A DNA stretch of 33,112 nt from NCBI RefSeq assembly GCF_000478175.1, contig NZ_KI515777.1, positions 167,635 to 200,746 on the forward strand, written 5' to 3'. This DNA is from Corynebacterium sp. KPL1814 (GTDB taxonomy: Bacteria; Actinomycetota; Actinomycetes; Mycobacteriales; Mycobacteriaceae). Shown one piece after another: positions 8,580-15,597 of this stretch (position 1 is the first letter of the stretch; each line of letters opens with the position of its first letter). The position numbers and the translations under genes were made by a program. Below the pieces are notes generated by a model. That model was not told the DNA's origin. It worked only from the letters and a program-made list of their open reading frames with translations, and searched no databases.

Positions 8580-8839
8580 CCCTCACCTGACCCACCCAGT
8601 GCGGCCGGTCTGCCTAGTCCGCTCCGGCCGGTCTGCCTAGTCCGCCTCGGCCACTGGGATTGCCGGGCCTGCCGTGTCCTCCCAGCCTGCCAGCCTATAT
8701 TTCTGCCCAATCTCGCTCGTACACCTTGTCTGGCTGATCTGGCATACCTGCCTGCTCTGGCGCATCTCCGGCAAGACCCCGCCGCATCCTCGCACCCCGC
8801 AGACAGGCCCAGCGATAGGTCCAGAAATGGGACCAGAAA
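8580..8839. other. Non-coding stretch between the HNH gene and the fba terminator
   Basis: GC-rich DNA with no supported gene. It contains a 23-bp tandem repeat (8602-8647, listed separately). Small direct repeats of CCAGAAAT lie just beyond it (8821 and 8833) before the fba terminator. I see no clear terminator for the HNH gene. Confidence 0.5.
8602..8647. repeat. Two-copy 23-bp tandem repeat
   Basis: Units at 8602-8624 and 8625-8647 share CGGCCGGTCTGCCTAGTCCG and differ only in the last two bases. They lie just after the HNH gene stop in non-coding DNA. Confidence 0.85.
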
Positions 8840-8875
8840 TAGGAAAAGCCGCCTCCCGCACAGGGGGAAGCGGCT
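8840..8875 (-). terminator. fba terminator
   Basis: On the minus strand AGCCGCTTCCC (8875-8865) pairs with GGGAGGCGGCT (8857-8847) with a single G-T pair, a 7-base loop and a following TTTTCC tract. It lies 70 bp beyond the fba stop codon. Confidence 0.88.
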
Positions 8876-8944
8876 ACTTCGTTGTGCCTACGGCGCGACC
8901 GCGCCTTCGGCTTCAGCTCAGCATGGAGCTGGTTAAGACTCGTC

Positions 8945-9979
8945 CTACTTGGCCGTGGTCTTGCCCACGGAGTGGAGGTCTTGGCATGCCTCGATGACGC
9001 GCTCGGACATACCCTGCTCTGCCTTCTTAAGGTAGGAGCGCGGGTCGTAGACCTTCTTGTTGCCTACCTCGCCATCAATCTTGAACACGCCGTCGTAGTT
9101 TTCCATCATGTGGCGAGCCACTGGGTTGGTAAACGCGTACTGAGTATCGGTGTCCACGTTCATCTTGATGACGCCGTAGCGCAGTGCCTCTTCGATCTTT
9201 TCCTTCTCGGAGCCGGATCCGCCGTGGAAAACGAAGTCAAAGGCGTGCTCGCCCTCGCTCAGTCCGAGCTTCTTCTGCGCAACCTTCTGGCCCTCCAGCA
9301 GAACCTCGGGGCGCAGCTTCACGTTGCCCGGCTTGTAGACGCCGTGCACGTTACCGAAGGTAGCGGCCAACAGGTAGCGACCCTTCTCGCCGGTGCCCAG
9401 TGCATCGATGGTCTTTTCAAAGTCTTCCGGGGTCGTGTACAGGTTATCGCCGGCCTTGGCCTCGACACCGTCTTCTTCACCGCCGACAACACCAATCTCT
9501 GCCTCGAGAATGATGTGTGCCTTCTTCGCCTTCTCCAGAAGCTCCTGGGCGATGACCAAGTTTTCATCGATCGGAATAGCAGAACCGTCCCACATGTGGG
9601 ACTGGAAGAGCGGGTTCTCGCCGCGGTCGACGCGCTCCTGGGAAATAGCCATCAGCGGACGAACGTAATCGTCCAGAACTTCCTTCTGGCAGTGGTCGGT
9701 GTGCAGGGCGATATTGACGCCGTAGTGCTTCGCTGCCTCGTGTGCGAAGGCGGCTAGGGCCTGAGCACCTTTAACCTTGTTCTTGACCGCGAGGCCAGAG
9801 CCGAACTCTGCGCCACCGGTGGAGAATTGGATGATGCCGTCAGATTCTGCCTCGGCAAAGCCCTTCAGTGCTGCGTTGATCGTTTCAGACGAGGTGCAGT
9901 TGATGGCTGGAAATGCGAAGCCGTTCTGCTTCGCGGTGTCCAGCATCTGGTTATACGCCTCGGGGGTTGCAATTGGCAT
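8945..9979 (-). CDS. fba: Class II fructose-bisphosphate aldolase
   Basis: Zinc-dependent aldolase that reversibly splits fructose 1,6-bisphosphate into dihydroxyacetone phosphate and glyceraldehyde 3-phosphate in glycolysis and gluconeogenesis. The 344 residues are normal for class II. HTDHC (93-97) supplies the catalytic Asp and the first zinc His (His96); GNVHG (His212) and FHGGSGS (His252) give the other zinc ligands; ILEAEIG (about 157-163) and the phosphate-binding NVDTDTQ (274-280) are intact. The ATG at 9979 follows AAGGATG. It probably has its own promoter, because 185 bp separate it from the gene upstream, and it ends at a good terminator. In C. glutamicum the gene is called fda. 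Confidence 0.98.
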   Translation of the reverse strand: MPIATPEAYNQMLDTAKQNGFAFPAINCTSSETINAALKGFAEAESDGIIQFSTGGAEFGSGLAVKNKVKGAQALAAFAHEAAKHYGVNIALHTDHCQKEVLDDYVRPLMAISQERVDRGENPLFQSHMWDGSAIPIDENLVIAQELLEKAKKAHIILEAEIGVVGGEEDGVEAKAGDNLYTTPEDFEKTIDALGTGEKGRYLLAATFGNVHGVYKPGNVKLRPEVLLEGQKVAQKKLGLSEGEHAFDFVFHGGSGSEKEKIEEALRYGVIKMNVDTDTQYAFTNPVARHMMENYDGVFKIDGEVGNKKVYDPRSYLKKAEQGMSERVIEACQDLHSVGKTTAK

Positions 9980-10140
9980 GAAATTCCATCCTTAAGTGGG
10001 ATTGCGGTCAAACACGTTCCAACACCCAATTATGCCCACATTTCCGGAATCCCGCCGCAAAATTGGTGTGACATTTCCTGTGTTTACTACCCAACTCTCA
10101 AAAATGACGCGCCCCCCACACGACAAACCCCGCGCAAGGT

Positions 10141-10160
10141 GTTTAACAGCACGGTTAAAC
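10141..10160. promoter_or_regulatory. GTTTAAC-N6-GTTAAAC palindrome between GH76 gene and fba
   Basis: Perfect 7-bp arms (10141-10147 and 10154-10160). The right arm also begins a direct repeat with the next bases (GGTTAAACGC, GGTTAATCGC at 10153-10172). It starts 5 bases past the GH76-like stop codon and 162 bp before fba. It could be an operator for fba or a weak 3' hairpin. Confidence 0.35.
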
Positions 10161-10164
10161 GCGG

Positions 10165-11370
10165 TTAATCGCGACCCGATGTTTTATGCAGGTCACGAGC
10201 CACCCGAGCACACGCCTCCAGAAGCATCCAACCAGACAGCTGCACGGATAGGTCGCGCTCATCCACGCGAATGATTCCCATCTTTTCACTCACGGTCGTG
10301 TGCCCGAAGCCGTAGTTGTGTGGAAGGCGGGCATCGGCAGTCCAGTCAGAGCCAAAAATTGGCAGGCCATCGACCTCGAGCCGGTGCTCCCACACGGATT
10401 CGGCAGACGCCACCACCATCCGGGTCGCCAGCTTCTTGGTGGCCCGGTTCGCGGGCGAGTCCCCGGGCAACCGCACGGCAACATCGGCAAGATAACGCAT
10501 CAGAATGCCCTTAAACAGGCCGCCATCACCATCACCGGTCTCCCAATCCACGACGCCGGAGGGAGTCGCCATCCCGGAAGCAATAGCCTGCACTAGGCCC
10601 CGAATCTTAATGATGTAGCTCATCATCCCGGATGCCAGTTCGGCCTCGTAGACGCTGTCGATCTGCTCCAGCTTGCCGATGCTCGACTCCTCCCGCATCG
10701 CCAACACAATCTCCAGGCATGCCCCCAACATCACGCCTTGGCAGTACGGGTGGACTTGTTTGACAATTTCGGGGCCGTCCATGCGCATGCGCACGCCGTC
10801 CATAATGAAGCCATCTTCATTGACCAAGTTGTCGTAGACCCAGTCAACGATGCGGCGGGCCGCGGTGATATCGCCCATCCGCGCGAGCATGATGGCACCG
10901 GGGCCATTGGCCGGCACGTTCATGAAGTTCTCTCCGTCGCGCCACGGCAATATCCCCAGCGAGTCATCGAGGCCTTCGGTGATATTGCCCTGCAAAGACG
11001 CCAACGCCTTGGGCGATTTCATCTTCTTTACCTTGCCCACGCGCCCGAAAGCGAGGGCGAGCCAGGCTTTGTCATCGAAGTACTTATTCTTGGTCAGCTG
11101 CGCAAGATTCCGCACGCGAATCCCGCGCATGGTGTCAAGGATGCGCTGGCGGCGGGCCTTAGTATTCTTCCGCTCCGCCGCATCGACGAGGCAATCGAGG
11201 TAGTGCGCCTGCCACCAGTAGTGCCAGTGCACGAGGAGTTTTTCTTTCGTGGTGGGCGGCCAGCTGACGATGGCGAGGTTGGTTCGCGGCAGGCCCCATA
11301 CGGAATGCGCATGGCGCTCATCAATGGCGGTTTCCGCGAGTTCGGCGCGGTGGGCCCACTTTTCTTCCAC
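10165..11370 (-). CDS. Glycoside hydrolase family 76-like protein
   Basis: A 401-residue protein resembling GH76, whose known members cleave alpha-1,6-mannans. The consecutive aspartates expected at the active site are present in YFDDKAWLALAFGR (Asp99-Asp100), followed at 137-160 by GILPWRDGENFMNVPANGPGAI, which matches the Gly-x-x-Trp ... Asn region of the family. Aromatic-rich helices fit an alpha/alpha barrel. There is no signal peptide, so it should be cytoplasmic, which is odd for an enzyme of cell-surface mannan; its true substrate is unknown. I chose GTG 11370 (MEEKWAHRAEL) since the longer frame back to 11640 overlaps the methyltransferase gene and reads as Arg-rich antisense sequence. 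It lies 53 bp after that gene. Confidence 0.75.
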   Translation of the reverse strand: MEEKWAHRAELAETAIDERHAHSVWGLPRTNLAIVSWPPTTKEKLLVHWHYWWQAHYLDCLVDAAERKNTKARRQRILDTMRGIRVRNLAQLTKNKYFDDKAWLALAFGRVGKVKKMKSPKALASLQGNITEGLDDSLGILPWRDGENFMNVPANGPGAIMLARMGDITAARRIVDWVYDNLVNEDGFIMDGVRMRMDGPEIVKQVHPYCQGVMLGACLEIVLAMREESSIGKLEQIDSVYEAELASGMMSYIIKIRGLVQAIASGMATPSGVVDWETGDGDGGLFKGILMRYLADVAVRLPGDSPANRATKKLATRMVVASAESVWEHRLEVDGLPIFGSDWTADARLPHNYGFGHTTVSEKMGIIRVDERDLSVQLSGWMLLEACARVARDLHKTSGRD

Positions 11371-11401
11371 GATTTCTTTATCACTCCAGTAGCAAGGTTT
11401 A

Positions 11402-11416
11402 TTACAGTTAGTGTAA
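11402..11416. promoter_or_regulatory. TTACA-N5-TGTAA palindrome before the GH76-like gene
   Basis: A perfect TTACA...TGTAA inverted repeat lies 32 bp upstream of the GTG start and just past the methyltransferase stop. On the minus strand TGTAATAA, part of it, could act as a -10 region, so a repressor bound here would block a promoter. The regulator is unknown. Confidence 0.35.
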
Positions 11417-11423
11417 CGGTCTC

Positions 11424-12203
11424 TTACCAGGAATTGTGCAGATCGGCGTGCTGCCGGATCCAAGTATGCATGGCGATGCCCGCGGCCACGCCCGCGTTGA
11501 TGGACCGCGTAGAGCCAAATTGCGCGATGGAGCAGGTCATCAGGGCGGCATCTTGCGCGGCGGCGCTGACGCCGGGGCCTTCTTGCCCGAATAGCAGCAG
11601 GCTGCGTTCCGGCAGTTCGGCGGTTTCGAGGGGCACGCAACCGGGGGTGTTATCAATGGCCACGACCGTCAGGTCTTCCTCGGCTGCCCAGGCAATGAGC
11701 TTATCGACGCTCTCATGATGCCGCAGATGCTGATACCTATCTGTCACCATGGCACCGCGGCGGTTCCACCGGCGCCGCCCCACAATGTGGACGGTATCGA
11801 CGGCAAAGGCGTTGGCGGTGCGCACGACGGTGCCGATATTGGCGTCATTTTCAAAGTTCTCGATGGCGATATGCAGGCTGTGCCGCCGCTTATCGATATC
11901 CCCCTTAATCGCCTCCCTTCGCCAATACCGATACGCGTCGACGACATTGCGCCGGTCGCCCTCGCGCAGGAGCTCCGGATCGTATTTGTCCGCCTCCGGG
12001 CCTTCCGGCCAGGGACCTTCCCAGGGCCCCACGCCGTGGCGGCCCTCGTTCCATTCGGTCGGACCCTTCGCCTCCTCGGGCTGCTCTCGCTGCTCTCGCT
12101 GCTCTCGCTGCTCCTGCTGCTCTGGTTGCGCAGAACTCTCGGCCTGCCCAACCGGATCCGCCTGGCGTGCCTGGTCCACCTCGTTACGCGAGCCCAAGGT
12201 CAT
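11424..12203 (-). CDS. SpoU/TrmH-family RNA 2'-O-methyltransferase
   Basis: An S-adenosylmethionine-dependent SPOUT enzyme that 2'-O-methylates tRNA or rRNA. All three family motifs are present in the C-terminal 150 residues: IENFENDANIGTVVRTANAF (motif 1), LLLFGQEGPGVS (motif 2) and IAQFGSTRSINAGVAAGIA (motif 3). The N-terminal 100 residues are a Gln/Glu/Pro-rich extension with an EQR repeat and look disordered. I chose ATG 12203, which overlaps the end of pyrE by 20 bp and suggests translational coupling; GTG 12179, seven bases past pyrE's last sense codon, is an alternative. The exact RNA target cannot be told from sequence. Confidence 0.87.
   Translation of the reverse strand: MTLGSRNEVDQARQADPVGQAESSAQPEQQEQREQREQREQPEEAKGPTEWNEGRHGVGPWEGPWPEGPEADKYDPELLREGDRRNVVDAYRYWRREAIKGDIDKRRHSLHIAIENFENDANIGTVVRTANAFAVDTVHIVGRRRWNRRGAMVTDRYQHLRHHESVDKLIAWAAEEDLTVVAIDNTPGCVPLETAELPERSLLLFGQEGPGVSAAAQDAALMTCSIAQFGSTRSINAGVAAGIAMHTWIRQHADLHNSW
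12081..12125. repeat. Five 9-bp units in the methyltransferase N-terminus
   Basis: Three perfect CTGCTCTCG units (12081-12107) followed by CTGCTCCTG and CTGCTCTGG. They encode the EQR repeats in the disordered N-terminal extension. Gain or loss of a unit would change length without shifting the frame. Confidence 0.85.
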
Positions 12204-12738
12204 CCAAGCCAAGCAAAGAACGGTACTCAAGGCCCTCGGCCGAGATGACGTCCTCGGCGCCGGTAGCGCGGTCAACGACGGTAGCCACACCGACCACCTC
12301 TGCTCCAGCCTCGCGCAATGCGGCGACTGCCGTGAGCGGCGAGTTGCCGGTCGTGGTGGTGTCCTCGACCACCAGCACCTTCTTTCCGGTCACATCCGCG
12401 CCCTCGATGCGGCGCTGCATGCCGTGCTTTTTAGCTTCCTTGCGTACGACGAAGGCGTCGATATCGCGGCCCTCGGCATGCATGATGGAGGTCGCTACCG
12501 GATCCGCGCCAAGGGTTAGTCCTCCCACGGCCGCGAAATCCCAATCGGCGGTGAGCTCGCGGAGCAAGGACCCGATGAGGCGGGAGGCTTCGTGGTGCAA
12601 GGTCGCACGGCGCAAATCAACGTAGTAATCGGCCTCTTTGCCCGAGGACAAAGTCACCTTGCCGTGCACAACGGCAAGCTCCTTGACCAGTTCCGCGAGG
12701 CGCTTTTTCTTGTCTTCTTGCAGTTGCACTTCAGTCAT
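12184..12738 (-). CDS. pyrE: Orotate phosphoribosyltransferase
   Basis: Makes orotidine 5'-phosphate from orotate and PRPP, the fifth step of UMP synthesis. It is 184 residues long. The PRPP-binding signature VLVVEDTTTTGNSPLTAV (about 122-139) and the dimer-loop Lys-rich segment VVRKEAKKHG (about 97-106) are intact, as is the substrate region SSGKEADYYVD. The ATG at 12738 follows AGAAGGAGC. A TAGAAT at 12811-12806 (minus) could be its -10. It is followed, with overlap, by the methyltransferase gene, so the two probably form an operon. Confidence 0.97.
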   Translation of the reverse strand: MTEVQLQEDKKKRLAELVKELAVVHGKVTLSSGKEADYYVDLRRATLHHEASRLIGSLLRELTADWDFAAVGGLTLGADPVATSIMHAEGRDIDAFVVRKEAKKHGMQRRIEGADVTGKKVLVVEDTTTTGNSPLTAVAALREAGAEVVGVATVVDRATGAEDVISAEGLEYRSLLGLDDLGLA

Positions 12739-12813
12739 CGCATTGCTCCTTCTTTAGAGATTTTCGGCACATGAGGAAAGTCCTGGCTACATGGGCCAAC
12801 GCAACATTCTAGG

Positions 12814-14625
12814 CTACTCCCCCTGCTGTGGCCCGGAATCGTCACGGCGGTCTGTATCCTCTTTCTCCCGTGCAGCGGCCGGGCCACTGGCGTCTTGGGA
12901 GCTGCCTCGAGAAGAATTTCTGGTTGAGCCGGTGGACGAGTCTTTGGCCGCGTCACCGAGGTCGTCACCAAAAGCATCATCGGAAGCGTCGTCGAAGATG
13001 GAAGCCTCCCCGAATTGCTGGCGCGGCAGGCGGGCGGTACCTGAGTCGGGGGTGGGGCGTTCATTGCCATCGGCAATGGCATCGACCTCGTCGGCCCCAA
13101 TCGCCGTGTGCTCAACTGGGCCGCGGGTCTCGGAGTACGTGCGCGAGGGCATATCCAACGGTTCCTCCGGCCGCTGGATGATCGGCCGGGAAAACTCCGG
13201 CTGCCCCGCCGACGCTGTTCCACCCACCGCATCTACCGCAGGCGCGGCGGGGATTTCCCTGGCTGGGTCCAAGTCCTCAAGGTGGATGGTATGCACGGAG
13301 GAGGAACGGGGCGGAAGGACGCGGGAGGCATCAGCAAGTAAAGCCAGGGGCGGCAGCATTGCCTCCCAATCCGCGGTGCGCGAGTGCTTGGTGGTTTGTG
13401 CCAAAACCCATTCGGTTTCCAGCCACAGCGCCGAGACCACCTCCGGCATGCGTTGCAGCGCGATGCGCACGCGTTCGTCTACCATCCGCTCCGTCACACC
13501 GCGATCGGAGGAATATACATCGAAACCCTCGATGCGCATGGCCAATAGCAGGTCCTCGGACATCTCGGCCTCTTGACTTTCGAAGCGCTGAAAATCAACG
13601 ACCACATCCGATGCCGCTCCCGTCCGCATCGCCATCACATTGACGCCGTCAATATCCATCAGCAACATTTCGTGGCCATACACGTTGCCGGCAACGATGT
13701 CTTTCGGCGCGGCGCCGGAGGAGGCCACTCCCCTTGTCCATTCATCGACAAGGTACTGGTCCGACTTCATGTACTCAAAACCCCGGGTCTCCGCCCAGTT
13801 CTTGCGCTCCCGACGAATGGTGCCAGGGATAAGCGGCCGCGGCCGCCCTACCGGCTTAGGCTTTGCGTGACCTTCCGGTGGCTCTTCAGTCCCCTCTTGG
13901 CCTGCCTCTTCGAGGGAGTTATCCGCACCCGATTCCGTTTCTGCGTCTGAGTCCGCATCCTGGTTAATGTCAGAATCTGCGCCAGCTTCCGACGTCTTTT
14001 CTGTGTTGCCTGCAGTGTTGGCACGGACAGCACTGCCAGTTCTGCCGACATTGTCGGAGCTGTTGACGCTGTCAGAACCGGATGCGGGTGCTGCTGCATT
14101 GGTGTCGGAGGTAGAGGCAGCAGTGGTTGCGGTGGAGGCGTCGCCTTTTACAACGCCATTATCTGAAACAGCCTCGGAGTCGTTAGCGCTGGCTTCGTCG
14201 CTGGCATTGGCGTCACTGGCGCTATCCTCACTCGCCCTGTCGTCACCGCTGCGGTCCGAATCGCCTACCGTGCGATGGTGGCGGCCTGAAGAGCGAATGG
14301 AATCAGGATCGGATTCAACATCGGGGGACGGCGAGTACTTCGCCTCGAAACCGGGGTGGGCCTCAGTACTGCCTTCGCTCTCAGGATCTGTAACGGCCTC
14401 AGAGCCTGCGGCGTCTTCCGCATCCTCTTCAGTTTCCTCTTTAGTTTCGGGGCGTGCGTGGGAAGGCGCATCCTGGTCTTCCCAGGTGTCCCAGTCTTTC
14501 CGGTCGCGCTGGGATGCAGTATCACGCTGGGCATCGGCTGCGCGCTGCGTGCGGTCGTAGTACAGCAAGAAGCCACCGGCGATGCCGAGCACGAGTGCGA
14601 AAATCAGGAGTAAAGAAGCCATCAT
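12814..14625 (-). CDS. Membrane-anchored protein with long acidic disordered region
   Basis: A 603-residue protein I cannot name. Residues 2-23 (MASLLLIFALVLGIAGGFLLYY) form a single N-terminal membrane anchor. Residues 25-265 are a disordered Ser/Asp/Glu/Ala-rich stretch. Residues 275-445 look folded: RRERKNWAETRGFEYMKSD, then YGHEMLLMDIDGVNVMAMRTG, RMVDERVRIALQRMP and ALWLETEWVLAQT, resembling uncharacterised corynebacterial proteins. The C-terminal 150 residues are again Pro/Ser/Asp-rich. No catalytic motif and no cysteine is seen. The start follows CGGGAG, and the gene sits 75 bp upstream of pyrE. A strong hairpin separates it from the sulfurtransferase gene. Confidence 0.8.
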   Translation of the reverse strand: MMASLLLIFALVLGIAGGFLLYYDRTQRAADAQRDTASQRDRKDWDTWEDQDAPSHARPETKEETEEDAEDAAGSEAVTDPESEGSTEAHPGFEAKYSPSPDVESDPDSIRSSGRHHRTVGDSDRSGDDRASEDSASDANASDEASANDSEAVSDNGVVKGDASTATTAASTSDTNAAAPASGSDSVNSSDNVGRTGSAVRANTAGNTEKTSEAGADSDINQDADSDAETESGADNSLEEAGQEGTEEPPEGHAKPKPVGRPRPLIPGTIRRERKNWAETRGFEYMKSDQYLVDEWTRGVASSGAAPKDIVAGNVYGHEMLLMDIDGVNVMAMRTGAASDVVVDFQRFESQEAEMSEDLLLAMRIEGFDVYSSDRGVTERMVDERVRIALQRMPEVVSALWLETEWVLAQTTKHSRTADWEAMLPPLALLADASRVLPPRSSSVHTIHLEDLDPAREIPAAPAVDAVGGTASAGQPEFSRPIIQRPEEPLDMPSRTYSETRGPVEHTAIGADEVDAIADGNERPTPDSGTARLPRQQFGEASIFDDASDDAFGDDLGDAAKDSSTGSTRNSSRGSSQDASGPAAAREKEDTDRRDDSGPQQGE

Positions 14626-14640
14626 CTCCCGATAATAATA

Positions 14641-14668
14641 GGTACCGGCACCCCACGGTGCCGGTACC
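14641..14668 (-). terminator. Hairpin between the sulfurtransferase and membrane-protein genes
   Basis: A perfect 12-bp stem, GGTACCGGCACC (14641-14652) with 14657-14668, and a 4-base loop. On the minus strand it is followed by TATTATTAT, then CGGGAG and the ATG of the next gene. It can end transcripts of the sulfurtransferase gene; the TATTAT just after it could double as a -10 for the next gene. Confidence 0.75.
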
Positions 14669-14682
14669 AGTCGAAGTCGGAG

Positions 14683-14702
14683 CGATTAATTGGAATTAAT
14701 CG
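14683..14702. promoter_or_regulatory. 9-bp-arm palindrome over the sulfurtransferase stop codon
   Basis: CGATTAATT-GG-AATTAATCG is a perfect inverted repeat whose right arm contains the last codons and TAA stop of the 14696 gene. It lies 15 bp from the 12-bp hairpin. It is either an operator for the next gene or part of a compound 3' structure. Confidence 0.4.
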
Positions 14703-15553
14703 TCAACCGAAGTCCTATCCCCGCGTTCCACCGGGTTGGTCGGGTCTGCAGACCACTGCGACCAGCCGCCGATGTAGTGGCGCAGGCCGGTAAATCCTGC
14801 GTCCTCCATCGCCGCGAGTGCCAGGGCGGAGTGGTTGCCCGAGCCGGAATAGATGATTGCGTCCTTGGTGTTTTCCTGGGTCAATCCAGCCGCGGCCAGC
14901 ACCTCACGGATTTCATCCGGGGTCTTCAACGTGCGCACCCCATCGTTGTGGAAGAGACGCTCGGGAACATTGACCGCACCGGGGATGTGGCCCGCCTTCA
15001 AGTCCAGGTTCTCGCGGCGGCCGGCAAAGCGGTTGCTCGAGCGGGTATCGATGAGCACACCCTCATGCTTGCGGACGTCATCAATCGTAGCGGTAGGCAG
15101 CTGACCGGGAGTGACCTCAAACTTCGAGCCGACCGCGATATTGCCCGGGCCCGTCAGGGTTTGGTAACCGTGCGCGAGCCAGTTTGCCAGACCGCCATCG
15201 AGGATGCGCACATCAGTCAGGCCTGCCCACCACAGCGTCCACCACGCACGACCGGCAAAAAGCCCGCGGCCTTCGTCATAGACCACTACGGGGCGGTCTT
15301 CCTGCAGGCCCCAAGAGCGGATCCAGGCTTGCAGCTTATCTTCGTCAGGCAGCGGATTGCGGCCATTGCGCGGGCCAGGAAGGCCGACGAAGGCCGCGCC
15401 GGTATCGCCAAAAAGTGCAGTGGGAATGTGCAGAGAAGCAAAATCGATGAAGCTCTGGCCCGTCTTGGGCTGCCAGTGGGTGCCGAGGAGGGTGAAACGA
15501 TCGCCGTGGTAGATGGATTCTTTGAGTTCCTGCGGGGAAACTAAAATGCTCAT
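14696..15553 (-). CDS. Cysteine-free sulfurtransferase (rhodanese) homologue
   Basis: A 285-residue protein with two rhodanese domains, the layout of thiosulfate/3-mercaptopyruvate sulfurtransferases. The N-terminal domain (about 5-135) has VVVYDEGRGLFAGRAWW where a cysteine is normally absent. In the C-terminal domain (about 150-285) the active-site loop reads IIYSGSGNHSA: Ser236 replaces the catalytic Cys of the usual YCGSG. The codon is TCC (plus positions 14846-14848). The whole protein contains no cysteine, so it cannot form the persulfide intermediate. Domain signatures LIDTRSSNRF, AGHIPGAVNVP and the C-terminal IGGWSQW are otherwise well kept, so it is under selection and not a decaying gene. 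It may bind substrates or partners, or use another chemistry. It follows clpB by 44 bp; a hairpin covers its start codon. Confidence 0.9.
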   Translation of the reverse strand: MSILVSPQELKESIYHGDRFTLLGTHWQPKTGQSFIDFASLHIPTALFGDTGAAFVGLPGPRNGRNPLPDEDKLQAWIRSWGLQEDRPVVVYDEGRGLFAGRAWWTLWWAGLTDVRILDGGLANWLAHGYQTLTGPGNIAVGSKFEVTPGQLPTATIDDVRKHEGVLIDTRSSNRFAGRRENLDLKAGHIPGAVNVPERLFHNDGVRTLKTPDEIREVLAAAGLTQENTKDAIIYSGSGNHSALALAAMEDAGFTGLRHYIGGWSQWSADPTNPVERGDRTSVDD

Positions 15554-15579
15554 GCCTTCCAGTCTAAAGGCATGAGCAT
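15546..15579 (-). promoter_or_regulatory. 13-bp hairpin over the sulfurtransferase start; clpB terminator
   Basis: ATGCTCATGCCTT (15546-15558) is perfectly complementary to 15567-15579, with an 8-base loop, A-rich DNA on one side and T-rich on the other on both strands, so it can terminate clpB transcripts. On the minus strand the stem includes the ATG of the sulfurtransferase gene. The same bases also encode a nine-codon upstream frame, MLMPLDWKA, whose TGA overlaps that ATG (ATGA). Confidence 0.75.
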
Positions 15580-15597
15580 TATTTTTCGCCCGGTAAT

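Noticed and set aside
8821..8845. CCAGAAAT direct repeats as a possible CRISPR or operator
   Set aside because: Only two short copies directly before the fba terminator; no spacers or further repeats.
10738..11718. 326-codon plus-strand ORF opposite the GH76-like gene
   Set aside because: The minus frame carries family motifs and a sensible start; the plus frame has none and runs through two opposite genes.
13967..14560. Plus-strand Ser/Leu/Ala-rich ORF
   Set aside because: Mirror of the low-complexity acidic region of the minus-strand membrane protein.
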